Below are positions 1 through 12,785 of a stretch of 64,000 bases of DNA, piece by piece. Source of the DNA: Hemicordylus capensis (taxonomy: Eukaryota; Chordata; Lepidosauria; Squamata; Cordylidae); assembly GCF_027244095.1 (NCBI RefSeq), contig NC_069658.1:117978501-118042500 (forward strand), written 5' to 3'. Below the pieces are notes generated by a model that worked only from the letters and a program-made list of their open reading frames with translations, ran no database searches and had not been told where the DNA came from. Position 1 is the stretch's first letter. Each line of letters opens with the position of its first letter. A program made the position numbers and the translations under genes.

Positions 1-3000
1 TTCTACATTACAGCTGCATCAATTTATCGTCAGTTATATGAAAATGTTTGGTATATATTACAGAACAGGGCATCAAGACAGTAACATATCAGGCTTGGGA
101 TCTTTTTGCCCCCCAATTACAGATCTATGAAATCACTTTGTTTACATAAAATTGGTATTCTTCACAATGCCTTCACAAGAAATCTTCATCTCAGTCACAA
201 ATTATACAACACCTTTCTTGATATCCTTAAATCAATTTATTTATATTTTGCTATATTTAATTTCATATTACAAAATGCTGTCAAACAGAATATGAACACA
301 TCGATACAGCAAGTTCAACTGAAGACTGTAGTGCTATATGCTTCACTTGCTTTATAACTGTAGCCTGAACAAAACTTTAAAATTACCCTAAAAAATGAAT
401 GCTGTGGGCAATCCAATAGATACACTGAGCTCCATTGTATGGAGACTACTCCAATTCAACACAATGTAGGCACCAAACGATGAAGAGGGCAGCCCCTGCA
501 ATCAGAAAAGCTCTGTGCAAAACAAAAAGGGAACTTTAGATAATTGACTCTATTCTGTTGTGAGTTTAAGTAGTTGATGAAGCAACTCCAGTTTTTAACA
601 GTTATGCTCCCATTTAAAACCACATATCTCCTATTCTCAGATGACAAACATAAATCTATAATACAACAGAAAAAGGGACTGCTATATATCAATTATGAGT
701 AAGAACTTGAAGGAATAATAAGAATAATGAGTACACAATATCAATGCTGAGTGTGTTATCAGTTTCCTTCCCAAATCATTCTAGAATAAGCAAAGGGAAA
801 TTCTCTTCACCCCACCCAACTGTTCAGTATTTATGTTCAGTAGTACCATCATATCATTGTATACTGCTTAAACAGTTAATTAACAGAAAATCCTGGTAGC
901 ATTAATCAAATTATTAATGTCAATGCACACTCATTTGAGGATATTGCAAAACACCTATTTTTAAAAAAAACCTATGAGAATGCATCCAGAAATATTTCAC
1001 AGATGGAGAAGCACAAATTACAATGTACTAAAAGCAAAATATGTCACCTGTGCAATGACATTTATAGTTGTTTTTCACTAAATGACAAGTCTGTGCTAGA
1101 ATAATTTTAAAAAATCTTTTAGCTTTTTGTTAATCATTTGCCACAGCATATGGAAAAATAAAAATGCATCCTGTTTAGAATTTTAAATAAAAAACAATCA
1201 AAGATAATCCTTAAAATTAGGCTTCAGATTAGTCTCTTCAAAGGATGCAGTTCAACTGAAACATCTGGTAGTGTTATGTTGAGAGACAGACCTTTTTTAA
1301 CTTTGAAAATGAGATTAGTAGATCAGTTATTTGTAAGTGTCCAAGTAATTTCTAATTATTTTATCTGGGTCACAGATAATCCGCTTTTACTGGCCTCCCA
1401 CAATGACATCAGAGGATCACTGCTTAAGTGATTATCCTGTTACCTTCCAGCAGCCATTGGAAAGCTGGCTTTTCCATTTGTACAGAGAGAGAAATTGTCA
1501 AAAGAAGAAGCCCCAGACAAGTGGATGACCAAATTAAAAACCCATACGGAATTTGATAAGAAAACATATAGTCTCCACATAATTACATTCTCCAGAACTA
1601 CTGGAGTCAAACACTAAGACATGGCACTAAATATATTCATTTTAACTATTAAAAGGTTGTACAGACCACATATCTTTAAATGCATGTTTGTCATGTTATC
1701 ACTCAGTTCAGGCTGCTAGAATGTATGAAGAAAGGTGTGTCAAGAATGTATGGATATTGAAGTTATGCCTTGATACTCATATGAAACAACTCACTTGAAT
1801 GATGGAACCACTGTACTTGGATGTACTTAGAATGACCATGAAAGTTAGCCTGTTAGGAAATTATAATTTTACTAACAGTTCCTTGAAAATCACAAGTGCC
1901 TAAAATCAGGAGCAAACGATTTGCTTGTTGCAACTGTTTGAAGTTTCTTACTGCTATGAGATGGCAGTTGCGAGGATGTTCCAACCTGTCCACTCAGCAT
2001 GAGATTTGGCACATAAAGGCGAAGGGATACTTTTTTGTAAAAAGAAAAGAGCAAGCAGTCAGTGGCTCACATGGAATACTGCCAGAACCTTCTTCAGATC
2101 ACAAGAGGGAGTAGCCTCATGGTGTGAAAGGTTTGTAAATCCTTTTTGAAATGTCCTGCCTATATGGTAAATAAAACCAAAAAACTTCTTATAAAGAATG
2201 TAATGATATTGAAAATTCTTATTTTTTCCAAGTATAAAAATAAATTGACCTTCAAATACTTCTGATTTAGACTTCTCAGACCAAAATATTTCGAGTTATT
2301 GCAGACCAAAAACCTTTCCCCATATTATTCTCCCATTAGGTTTTTGGGTAGTGGAGCCATAAGCAAATTAAGGAACACATCTGTGATTGTGTCAAGTGAA
2401 GCTAAAAAAGGTAATTTGTGGAATGCTGTACAGTTAAGGGAGAAAATAAAGTATCTGGTCAAAGGGACTGATCATGAATTGAAAGGTAGTTCTTAATTTG
2501 TCCAAACAGATGCAACAAGTATCAGTGCTTCACCAGGATCAGGGAAATTGAGCTACTTCAATGAGGAAAGGTATCTCCTTCAGATCACTTCTAACTGGTA
2601 TCCAATCTTATGAATCTAAAAGTTGGATTGGATGCTAATGTATAAATGCCTTGAAAACAAAGTCCTGAAGTCACAAGCGAGTTAAGAAAACATATATAAT
2701 AATCTGGGGCAACACTGTCAAACCACTGCTGAATGGCCATTTCCATAGTCAGGTAGTTTCCTTGTCAACAGGAAGAGGAAGTCTCCCCCATCTTTTATTT
2801 GCACTGTGGAATTTTGTGCTTTGATAAGACAAAGAATCTGTAGCACATGCAGAAGACTTGAATTAACACAATAAGGTCCAACCTGACTTCCAAAATTCCA
2901 AATATTCCTTGTCCAAGAAATGGGCATGTGCTGACCAATAGCCATAAGAATCCTAGGAGATGTGCCTTTTCCAGATGCATTTTCTTTGTGTTTATCGTGA

Positions 3001-4257
3001 CAGCCATCCAAAGAAGAGAACACATTTATGGAATGTTTCTAAAGGCATTATTGGATTATGCATAGACAAGAGTCATGCAGGTTTGGGTACAGAAACACCC
3101 TAGATATCTGTATTGATGAATACATGTGCCAAGAAATTTTTTAGACATTTATGATGCTGTAGAAGTATAAACAGAAACCCTCCAGATGCAAATAAGTGTT
3201 GCCTTTTGCAAATATAATATATTTCCATTAGACTTTTTTTGTATTAAAGTTAAATACAGGTCACTTAAGTCAAATGCAATCGTTGCATTCAGGAAAGAAT
3301 ATTGCTGGCAGCATTATTCCAGCCAGCCTAACATTTTATATGCTCATTGAGTTTATTTTGATCTTACACAGTTCTTAGTTTACCTACTTGTGTATAAGTA
3401 AATGCCCTAAACAACTAAAGTCCTAATGGAATTTTCAGCATGGGTCTGGACTTCCATATCTATGACATTCTGGTTGCAGTATCTATATGAACAGTCAAAC
3501 CTGATTTGACATGTGGAAGAAAGTACAATACTTGTACTTGTTTTTGTTGCTCTTGAAGATTGATGGAAAGCTCAAGAGGAGGAAACTCCCTACTTCTTAG
3601 AATGTTCTGAGCATGAAAAAAATGTGTTGTAGCAGTATTTTCTGAGTCGTCAATGTAGTATCTTGTGATCAAAGACTCTAGCAGTTGTAATGCAATTGCC
3701 ATTGTCTAAAACCTTTTTATAATTTTTACTTTATCACTAACTGTTTACACAATACCCATAAATATTTTAGGTCTTTAGAAATACAGGAGAATTTCACACC
3801 AGATAAATTAAATATATGAGAAGAATTATGGTGGATGGTCTGAAAATACAATGAACATCAAAATCAACTAGAAGTTACTAAGTCACTCAGTCTTAATTGT
3901 TATGCTTCCTCAGTGACAAAGTTCTGTCCATATTTTCTAAAAAACCTTATTGACCATAAGCAGGCTCAAAACACTACACTGCTAGCTAAAAAGCCATCCT
4001 ACCTCTTAGAAAAGGTAGACCAATTCCTTATATAAGGTTTAAGCTCCTCCCCAGCTGCTTCCCTGAAATTAGTAAGGTCACACCCACTTTCTAGATCACA
4101 GCAAGCTATTATTCAGCTGCCAACCAACCCCTTAATAGGCTCTTCCTCCTATTACTAGGGTAGCTCTGCTAAACCACACCATTCAGTCAAATCGAAGCGG
4201 GAAGGATTATGTTTTGATAGATTTACAGGCTTGAGCCCAAAATGTTTTGGAGACCAC
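1..4257. other. AT-rich sequence, probably ZDHHC21 intron
   Basis: No gene, RNA or recognisable repeat was found. Short open frames on both strands have no family resemblance. It lies downstream of the last ZDHHC21 exon found, so it is probably intron of that gene. Confidence 0.6.
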
Positions 4258-4666
4258 TATAGATGCCTCTGAAACATTTCGGCCACCGGGGCCGTTTCAG
4301 TGTTCCAGAGGTGGCGGGGGTGTTCCTGTAAGGGGGGGTGCACTTACTCCTCCCATCGCATTTCCTCCGCCAGCACCCTTCGTAGCAAAGCCCCTCGCTG
4401 CCTCCCTGTTGCCCTCATTGGCCGGAAGTTCCAGGCACGTGTGTGTGCATGGCAGATGGGCACACACATGCACATGCGCCCGGTATTTCCAGGCACTTCC
4501 AGCCAATGAGGGCAATGGGGTGGCAGGGAGGTACACTGCCGCCACGAGGGGCTTTGCTACAATGGAGCGCCAGTGTGGGAAATGCGGCGGGAGGGATAAG
4601 TGCACCCTCCCCAACCCTTAAGAGAACACCCCCACCACCTCTGGAACGGTTCCAGGCACATCTCTA
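4258..4666. mobile_element. Foldback MITE (TAGGGATGTGC family), GC-rich
   Basis: The two halves are inverted copies of each other over about 200 bases each. Left landmarks (GTTCCAGAGGTGG, GCAAAGCCCC, CCTCATTGGC) recur in reverse complement on the right. The right end reads CACATCTCTA and the left TATAGATGCC, matching the termini of the copies at 17648, 26411 and 62027. No coding capacity and no clear target duplication. Confidence 0.7.
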
Positions 4667-5227
4667 GGTGTTTACCTACAAAACTAATGGGTATGCACAA
4701 GGACTCAGATCTTTTAAAATATGGAGTGCAAAATCAACCACAGAAGCATTAGCTTATAGTGCATCTTCTCATGGCAGCAAAGGCAATAGTAGCACACAAT
4801 TAAAACACCTGAGACACCAATGGACTATCACCTTTGATAATAGAGAACATCGCTGTTGGAAAACATTATAAGCTTAACATTTGAATGACTAAACTACTGT
4901 CTCAGATTTGTTTTATTTACTTTGATCATTTATTTGCTATGGAAAATCAATAGATTGATCCCTTAAATATGGATCAATATGCATTTACTGCATACAAATA
5001 GGAGACTATATGAAGAAAAATAACTGTTGAAGAGGATAATGTGAATAGCAAAATATTTTTTGTGCACAAAGTTAATTCTAAAATGTTTTTCATTTTGTGA
5101 AACTGTTCATTATATTTATTGTAATCCAAATTCAATGAGTCTACCCCATGTAGGTACTGCAGCTGCATATGGATGATTCCCATAGGTTCAACATAGCTTT
5201 GTTCTGCACGCACACACCCCTCCACAT

Positions 5228-5300
5228 GCCTAGATAAGAACAATCCTGCTGGATCAGGCACAAGGCCCATCCAGCATCCTGTTTCACACAGTGACCAGAC
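5228..5300 (-). mobile_element. CR1-group LINE 3' tail scrap
   Basis: This is the reverse complement of the tail seen at 6480-6540 (GATCCAGCAGGGCTG, ACTAGATGGGCC). It abuts a plus-strand copy of the same family. Confidence 0.6.
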
Positions 5301-5324
5301 AGGAAACAGAGGATATGTATAAAT

Positions 5325-6540
5325 GGAGAGTTTTCACAATGGAGAGAAGTAAGAAGTGGGGTCCCCCAGGGATCTGTACTGGGACCGGTGCTTTTTAATT
5401 TATTCATAAATGATATAGAAGCAGGGGTAAGCAGCGAGGTGGCCAAATTTGCAGATGATACCAAACTCTTTCGGGTAGTGAAATCTATAACTGATTGTGA
5501 AGAGTTTCAAAAGGATCTCTCCAAACTGGGTGAGTGGGCGACAAAGTGGCAAATGTGGTTCAATGTTGGCAAATGTAAAGTGATGCACACTGGGATGAAG
5601 AACCTCAGGTTCAAGTATATGCTGATGGGATCTGAGCTGTCAGTGACTGACCAGGAGAGGGATCTTGAGGTTGTGGTAGACAGCTCGTTGAAAGTGTCAA
5701 CTCAATGTGCGGCAGCTGTTAAAAAAAGGCCAATTCCATGCTAGGGATCATTAGGAAGGGGATTGAAAAGAAAACTGCTGATATTATAATGCCCTTATCC
5801 AAATCTATGGTGCGGCCACACCTGGAGTACTGCGTACAATTCTGGTCACATCTTTAAAAAGGACATTGTAGAACTGGAAAAGGTGCAGAAGAGGGCAACC
5901 AAGATGATCAAGGGCCTAGAGAACCTTTCTTACGAGGCTAGGCTACAACACCTGGGGCTATTTAGTTTAGAAAAAGGACAACTATGGGGAGACATGATAG
6001 AGGTCTATAAAATCATGCATGGTATGGAGAAAGTGGACAGAGAGAAATTCTTTTCCCTCTCCCATAACACTAGAACCAGGGGTCATCCCATGAAATTGAT
6101 TGCCAGGAAATCTAGGACCAGCAAACGGAACTATTTTTTCACACAATGCATAATCAACTTATGGAATTCTCTGCAACGAGATGTGGTGACAGCCAATAAC
6201 CTGGATGGTTTTAAGAGGGGTTTGGATAACTTCATGGAGGTCTATTGACGGCTACTAGTCAGAGGGCTGCAGGCCAACTCCAGCCTTGGGGGCGGGGTGC
6301 CTCTGGGGCGGGGTGCCCAGAACCTCAGGGGTATACTCGTGAGTCAAATGGGCCGAAAGCCAAATCTGGCAACAGAGCCTCTGGGTAGCAGTTGCGGGGG
6401 AGTAACAGCAGAAGAGAGGTCATGCCCTCAACGCCTGCCTGTGGCTTCCAGGAGCATCTGGTTGGCCACTGTGCGAAATGGGATGCTGGACTAGATGGGC
6501 CTCCTTGGGCCTGATCCAGCAGGGCTGATCTTATGTTCTA
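5325..6540 (+). mobile_element. CR1-group LINE, 5'-truncated copy with reverse transcriptase remnant
   Basis: The plus strand encodes the C-terminal half of a CR1/L3-type reverse transcriptase. It shows LFNLFINDIEAGVS, the catalytic FADDTKLF box (5450-5475), ERDLEVVVDSSLK and, in a second frame, RATKMIKGLENLSYEARLQH and NTRTRGHPMKL. The coding part is broken by at least one frameshift near 5720-5870. A 3' UTR with the family tail CTGGACTAGATGGGCC ends at 6540. The copy is one of a set scattered through the window. Confidence 0.85.
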
Positions 6541-6753
6541 AGTGGTCAAGTATATTAAGGATGTGTCCCTCTTGCACACATCATCACACTAATGAAGCTA
6601 CGTTAATACAGGAATGATAAACTTGCTTATTAACCCCAGTGGAAATTTTAACTGATAAAGTCTTTGTTTCCAGGAATTTACCAAGCAGTGTTTAACAGGC
6701 AACAGGCAATGCTTAAGAGGATGGAAATAATGCTATGCTTAATTTTAACAGCA
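6541..6753 (+). repeat. Unidentified interspersed repeat (copy 1)
   Basis: This block separates two CR1 fragments. Its 3' half (6650-6752, with GTTTCCAGGAATTTACCAA and CAACAGGCAATGCTTAA) recurs in reverse complement at about 39514-39632. I do not recognise the family. Confidence 0.5.
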
Positions 6754-7155
6754 ACAAATCTAGGACCAACAAACGGAAGTACTTTTTCATACAACACATA
6801 ATCAACTTGTGGAATTCTCTGCCACGAGATGTGGTGACAGCCAACAACCTAGATGGCTTTAAGAGGGGTTTGGATAACTTCATGGAGGAGAGGTCTATCA
6901 TCGGCTATAGAGACGTAAGTTTTGGGTGGTATAAAAATATGTTAAATAAAAAATAAAATAGAAAATAGTTGGAGAACTATAGGCCACCTCAAGCCTCAAA
7001 GGCAGGATGCTTCTGAGTACCAGTTGCAGGGGAGTAACAACAGGAGAGAGGGCATGCACTCAACTCCTTCCTGTGGCATCTGGTGGGCCACTGTGTGAAA
7101 TAAGATGCTGGACTAGATGGGCCTTGTGCCTGATCCAGCAGGGCTGTTCTTATGT
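6754..7155 (+). mobile_element. CR1-group LINE 3' end with a small insertion
   Basis: The C-terminal peptide WNSLPRDVVTANNLDGFKRG and then the family 3' UTR are readable. Between them, about 6906-6967, sits a short foreign tail (TTTTGGGTGGTATAAAAATA, then an A-rich run) of the kind that ends L2 elements. The family tail resumes and ends in GGGCTGTTCTTATGT. Confidence 0.75.
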
Positions 7156-7912
7156 GGCCCACCAGATGCCTCTAGGAACCCACAGGCAAGAGGTATGTGC
7201 ATACCCTTTCTTCTGTTGTTGCTCTTCTGCAACTGGTATTGAGATGTATCGTGCCTCTGACGCTGGAGATGAATCACAGCCATCAGACTAGTAGCCATTG
7301 ATAGATCTGTCCTACATGAATCTGTCTAAAACCCTTTTAAAGCCATCCAAGCTGGTGGACATCACTACATCCCATGGCAAGGAATTCCATAAATTATGCG
7401 CTGTATGAAAAAGTACTTCCGCTTGTCGGTCCTAAATTCCCCAACCTTCAGTTTCATGGGGTGACCCCTGGTTCTAGTGTTGTGAGAAAGGGATAAAAAT
7501 TTATCTCTGTCTACCCTCTCCACTCCAAGCATAATTTTATACACTTTGACCATGTCTCCCCTTATCCAAGGTAAAATAGCCCCAGATGCTGTAGCCTAGC
7601 CTCATAAGGAAGGTGCTCCAGGTCCCTGATCGTTTTGGTTGCCCTCTTCTGAACCTTTTCTAGTTCTACAATATCCTTAAGATACATTGATCAAAGCTGT
7701 ACGCAGTACTCCAGCTGTGGCAGCACCATAGATTTGTATAAGGACATTATAATATTAGCATTTTTATTTTCAATCCCCCTCCTAATGATTCCTAGCATCG
7801 AATTAGCTTTTTTCACAGCTGCCGCACACTGAGACAACACTTTCAATGAGCTGTCCACCATGACCCCAAGATCTCTCTCCTGGTCAGTCACCAACAGCTC
7901 AGATCCCATCAG
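7156..7912 (-). mobile_element. CR1-group LINE copy, inverted relative to its neighbour
   Basis: On the minus strand one reads RDLGVMVDSSLKV, CAAAVKKANSMLGIIRRGI, YKSMVLPQLEYC and NTRTRGHPMKL, all from the same reverse transcriptase as the copy at 5325-6540, with frameshifts between them. It lies tail to tail with the plus-strand copy that ends at 7155. Confidence 0.82.
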
Positions 7913-9024
7913 CTGAGATGTGTATCCAGGCATGAACATGTGTGTCCAGGCATGTGTACAGACTGCACAAGTACCTTGCCCCAAGGTTAAAGGGAAGGTT
8001 GGATGGCAATACTGAAGATGGTCAAAACCTTTTTGTTCCCCCTCATCATGCTACTGTGCATATGTAGGCCGAGGGAACTCTACTGAGCCTATGGAAATCA
8101 TCTGCACACTGCTGCTGTGTTTATGGTAGACTGTATCATGCCCAATATAGGAACTGGGTACACTTTGTATGTACAACTCATTGTATATATCTGGAGTTGT
8201 AATTATGCTGAGAAATGAAAAAAACCAATACAGGGCGGTTTCCAGCTAAAAGCCATTAAAGGTAACTGAACCAATGTGCATTTTTAAATTTGGTTTTGGC
8301 ATATTCAATCAGTCTTGGGAACACACCAACATGACCAAAACACAACCCATGCATCTGGGTTCATTTCACTTTTCAGATCTGTTCAGGATGTAGCAAAATG
8401 TGATTTGAAAGCATTTTGGGTGTTCACAAAACTGGTTTTTCTACTTCTCTTTCCTTCATATTTTTCGTTCTTCATGTGTCTTCTATGAACTGTAAAACAA
8501 AAATCCCACACTTATTGTTCTCATTATACTAATAATGAACTCAGGTGGTTGAGTGCCTACTGGATTGGAAGAAAAACCTCAGCCTCTCCAAAATAAGGTA
8601 GTGATTTCAACATGGTATACAGAAGCATGAAGGTTTGTAAATTAAAGTTAAAAAGGGGGTGGGGAATGCTTGATGCAATTGAGCATGCTCAGTGGCCCCA
8701 GGAATATTTGAATGTCAAGGTATCTGTTGGGCAGGCTGGAGAATGCAGCTGGAGGAGGTGTGTAGAATTGGCCTACTTGAGCTTTAACAGCTCACAAGTA
8801 GAGGTGGGCATTAGGGTTGCGGAAATGCAACGTTCTGTTTCAGTTCTCATTTGTTACTTCTAATAGTGGACTCAAGTAGCTGAAGTAAACCCTTTTGGGA
8901 GGCTACCCAAAAATAATGTAGTGGTTTCTACACACTCAGGGACTCCATAGCTATGAGTATGTAGATAACTTTGTTTAAGAAAAAACAATTTAAAATAAAA
9001 CCAACAAAAAGCTTCAAAAAAATA
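7913..9024. other. Unique-looking sequence
   Basis: No gene or recognisable repeat was found in this stretch. Confidence 0.5.
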
Positions 9025-9385
9025 TCTATGTGAGCTTTCAGAATGTTCAGGGCACAGACCATCTGCAGCCCAGTTCTCCCTGTCACCCCCCCCCCTTCAG
9101 CCCCACTCCGTTCTCTGTCCTTCCCCCCCATGCCTTCAGCCCCAGTCCGTCCTGCGCTTGGCTTTCCTTTCCCTCCCTGCCTGCCAGCAGTGGTTTCCCT
9201 CACCGGCCAGCATGGCTGGCACTTTCCTTCCCCGCCGGCCAGGCTGGGCGAGCTTTCCCTCCCTGCTGGCCAGCTGCTGCCTCTATTTTCTCCCTGTCCC
9301 CCAGGCAGCTGCTAGCAAATTCTGATGAGCTGCCACACATGGGATTAGCGACCGGTACGTTTAGGAGGGATAGATAGATACTAAG
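9025..9385 (-). mobile_element. GC-rich repeat, possibly a Helitron (copy 1)
   Basis: Read on the minus strand it starts with CGCTAATCCCATGTGTGGCA and continues through a G-rich body to GGTCTGTGCCC. The same landmarks in the same order occur on the plus strand at 61297-61651. Only that second copy shows Helitron-like ends, so the class is uncertain. Open frames here are low-complexity proline/serine strings and are not genes. Confidence 0.45.
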
Positions 9386-10071
9386 CTCATCTTATTGGTG
9401 GGAGAACAAGAATTCCCCACTTTTTTGCCACCATTTGATTGGGGATTTGGTGGCTGCTGCCCAATCACAGCTGGACTAACATACTGGATTTCTCCAGTTT
9501 TTTTATTGATTGCTCTCTAGCCCACTCCAGGAAAGAAACAAAGGGGTTTAAAACGACCAGAAATTGGGCAGGTTCTATGAATCTGTTAAGCCCATGACCG
9601 AGACCAACTGAAACTAACAACAGGTGAAACAAAATGTTTAGGGTCAGTTTTTAAAAAAAAGAAAACATGGGGAAATGCTCAAGCCTCCTTGCACTAGATA
9701 TCCTGAAGGGGAGCGGATTAAAAATATTGGATGCGTGCTGTGAAGTTTAAAACCTCCCCATCCTGTACCATATTGGATCATTTCAAGAGGGAAGCCCTGC
9801 TAAAAGGCTAGCTGAACACTATTCCTCCTCTAAAGACCTTTCCAAGGGAAAGCAATTTTGATGTTTCCACACAACTGTATGTGGAAAAGAAACAGCTTCC
9901 ACATGCAATAGTTCTCATAGGTTTCTTCGTTGTACTCTTGATGCTATTTTCCATCTGCAATAAGGGACAAAATGTTGCCAGAATGTTCCCTCTGACCCCA
10001 TCACCCCAAAGTGCTTATTGTGGGTATGAGCAGAAAGAGGGAAGTTGACCTGCTCCCTTCCCACTCTCCAT

Positions 10072-10600
10072 TTAAATTTTCTTGTGCACTTCCAGTATAT
10101 TGAACTTCCACCACATCTGCACCCCTCCTTCTGTTGAAGCTTGTCCGACTCCACATGCGACCCGCAAGGCCTTTTTTCCTAGCCCCCAGTGCTCCCCCTG
10201 CTGCTTACCCCCCCCCCAAATTCCAGTCGCCGCGCGGCCAAGGAGATGGCTGCGGGGGTGCGGGTGTTTTTCCTTACCCTCCCCCATGGTGGCGGTGGCA
10301 GCGCACAGCAGCAGAAATCAGAGCGACACTCGGGCCTGCTATTTGGCCCGGCATCGCTTCCCAACTGCGAGGCACGCCTGCACAGTTAAGTTTCTTAACT
10401 GCCAAATAGCAGGCCCAAGCGTTGCTCTGAATTCTGCCACCATGCGCCACCGCGATGGGGGAGGTTAGGGAAGGACACACGCACCCCCGCAGCCATCTCC
10501 TTGGCCGCATGGCGGCTGTAATTTGGGGGGAGGCGGCAGCGAGACAAATGGCGGCAGTGATGAGGTAGGAGGCGATGGCAGACAGTGGCCCCACGAGGGA
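10072..10600. repeat. GC-rich long inverted repeat
   Basis: Arms at about 10217-10347 and 10398-10529 are inverted copies. GGCCAAGGAGATGGCTGC on the left appears as GCAGCCATCTCCTTGGCC on the right, and GGGCCTGCTATTTGG pairs with CCAAATAGCAGGCCC. The 50-base centre includes TTAAGTTTCTTAA. The 188-codon minus-strand open frame here is a by-product of the base composition. Confidence 0.65.
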
Positions 10601-10757
10601 GTCCAGCTGCAGCGGCAGCAGGCCCTGGCAGAGGGAGCAGGTGAAAATGGCAGGGACGGAGGAAGCCCGGCGGGGAGAGAAAGCGTTGCCGAAGGATGGG
10701 GAGGGAAAGCTGTCAGTGGCGGAAGGAGGACGGGGACCTCCGGAACGATGGGGAACA

Positions 10758-10895
10758 GACTCACTCTCTCTCACTAAGACTGCTCCATTCATTCTCTCTC
10801 TCTCACATACCAAGACTGCTCCATTCATTCTCTCTCTCACTCACACCAAGACTGCCCCATTTTCTCTCTCAAGCCAAGATTGCCCCATATTGGCA
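10758..10895 (+). repeat. Minisatellite, about 35-45-base unit
   Basis: Three to four imperfect units share AAGACTGCTCCATTCA, or the variant AAGACTGCCCCATT, followed by a (CT)n run and CTCAC. Confidence 0.75.
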
Positions 10896-11337
10896 GAGGT
10901 GGAAAGGAAGAATGCATTTTATTGTTATGTATTTTGTACAGATTGCACTGTATTTATTTTATTAGAATTTAAATTAATCTTGGCCTGCTAGAACTTCAAA
11001 AGTTAAATTTTGATAAAATTCATTTTAATTAATTTCACTTTAATTTGATTTAATTGATTGAGTGATTGATTTATATTAAGTGTTACTTTAATAATCAGCA
11101 CCCTAAAAATTGACCTTGGCCCCCATGAGCCATGTCACAGTCAGTTTCGGCCCACCAGCTCATCTGAGTTGTGTATGCCTGGTTTAAGCACAACATGCTA
11201 GTTGGAGGTGTATCAGTTTTCAAGAAGGAAACAAACGAAGGAAACTGATGCGGTTTAAAGTGGTTTCTACTTCTCTGGATACTATTACAGCTTCTTAGTT
11301 AATCACTTCCTGAAATGCTTTCCTCTTGTCCAAAAGA

Positions 11338-11569
11338 GAGCCAGCGTGGTGTGGTGGTTAGAGTGCTGGCCTAGGACCGGGGAGACCCGAGTTCAAATCC
11401 CCATTCAGCCATACTTGCTGTGTGACTCTGGGCCAGTCACTTCTCTCTCAGCCTAACCTACTTCACAGGGTTGTTGTGAAAGAGAAACTCAAGTATGTAG
11501 AACACTGCCCTGGGCTCCTTGGAGGAAGAGTGGAATATAAAATGTTAACAACAACAACAACAAAATGTT
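11338..11569 (+). mobile_element. Sauria-type tRNA-derived SINE (copy 1)
   Basis: The head GTGGTGTGGTGGTTAGAGTG holds a pol III box A, and GAGTTCAAATCCC is a box B. The body (GTGACTCTGGGCCAGTCACT, CAGGGTTGTTGTGA) and the end AATATAAAATGTTAACAACA agree with the squamate Sauria SINE as I recall it, which uses BovB-type LINE machinery. Confidence 0.85.
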
Positions 11570-12070
11570 GCCTTTTAATGACTTTGCTGCAATCCTATGC
11601 ACACATTCCTGAGAATAAGTTACACTGAACATAGTGGAACTTTGTTCCAAATAAAAAAGAAAAAGATTGTATGTAATTTAGCTTTTTAAAAAGTGTTAAA
11701 TTTTGCTTTTGTGCTGGGGTGGGTGACAGGAGTACAGGAGTGCAAATATACCACAGTATTTTAAAAATTAAATTGTTTGTGAGAATTAGTGATAGAGACT
11801 GTTTGGAAGAGGGGGAAACAGATGGAGAAACAATGCTGTAAGGGTAGAGCAGGAGGAATAAGCATGCAATCAGGACTGAATATCGGGACAGTTAGTTGGT
11901 GAGTCTGAAGCAGAACCTATGGAGTTGTCAGAAAGGTCTGTGTTTTTCCCCCCTTGCCACTGCTGAGAGGTAGTAGCCAGGAATGTAGTCCTCCTTGCTA
12001 TCTCTCCCCTTCTTGTTCAGTGCCTGCATCTTTGCGATGTTGAGGAAACACTCAAACACTGTGGGGAAAC

Positions 12071-12071
<1 letters not shown>

Positions 12072-12121
<50 letters not shown>
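12072..12121 (+). repeat. (GT)n microsatellite
   Basis: About 24 uninterrupted GT units. Confidence 0.95.
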
Positions 12122-12123
<2 letters not shown>

Positions 12124-12785
12124 AGCTCCCCTTGCCCCACAAGGCTTGGACTGCAGTCAGTCAAGCTCCATGAGGGATATACCAATCCTGGTATTTTGGG
12201 ACATTAAGGGCATCAGAGGAACTCTTCCCTTCCCCATCTCCATTTATGTCTTCCTTTGGGGTACTTAATCTCTGGAAACAGCATAAAAATGCTTAAAAGA
12301 AGATGAACTGCAAATGAAGGATTGGAAGGGCAGATTTTCCTTTCTGGCTGAAATCCTATACATACTTTCCAGGGTGCAGCCTCAATTAACACAGTGGACT
12401 GACTTCTGAGTAAACATGGCTAAATTGTACTGTTGACTATTTCCTCTCTTTTAAAAGTGTCATGTTTGTCACTTATGTCACTTATTACTCTCGCAATAAC
12501 TGGGGGGAGAATAAATCATCCCTTCACGAGATCTCCACCTATACAGAAAATCAGTCGCCCTCACAATTGACAAGTTGTGCTATTGCCTGTATATGTGGTT
12601 GTTCATTGTGCAAGTTGCTCCACTAGGGTTTTCAAGTCAGAATATCTGAGCATGGAGAAGAAAAAGGTGTTTTATAGAAGTAGTGCAAACAGACATGAGA
12701 TATTCAAGACACTATAGAAATCCTGCAAAATCCCCCTCAATCATCACTAGACCACCATCTGAAAGCACCCTAGGAGGTCTGGACA
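12122..12785. other. Intronic sequence with a hairpin-repeat scrap
   Basis: No gene is visible. About 12348-12432 carries GAAATCCTATACATACTTTC and ACTTCTGAGTAAACATGGC, related to the GCAATCCTATGCA hairpin repeat also seen at 11587, 29117, 41043 and 51598. Confidence 0.5.

Noticed and set aside
3460-3702. 80-codon minus-strand open frame as a ZDHHC21 or other exon
   Set aside because: It has no match to the missing ZDHHC21 tail and no convincing splice sites in the right phase.
10274-10840. 188-codon minus-strand open frame
   Set aside because: It lies in GC-rich inverted and tandem repeat DNA, has low-complexity composition, and overlaps other long frames on both strands.
11338-11410. tRNA gene
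   Set aside because: The tRNA-like head is followed by the body and tail of a dispersed SINE; the copies at 22545, 39920, 46923 and 54335 are SINEs for the same reason.
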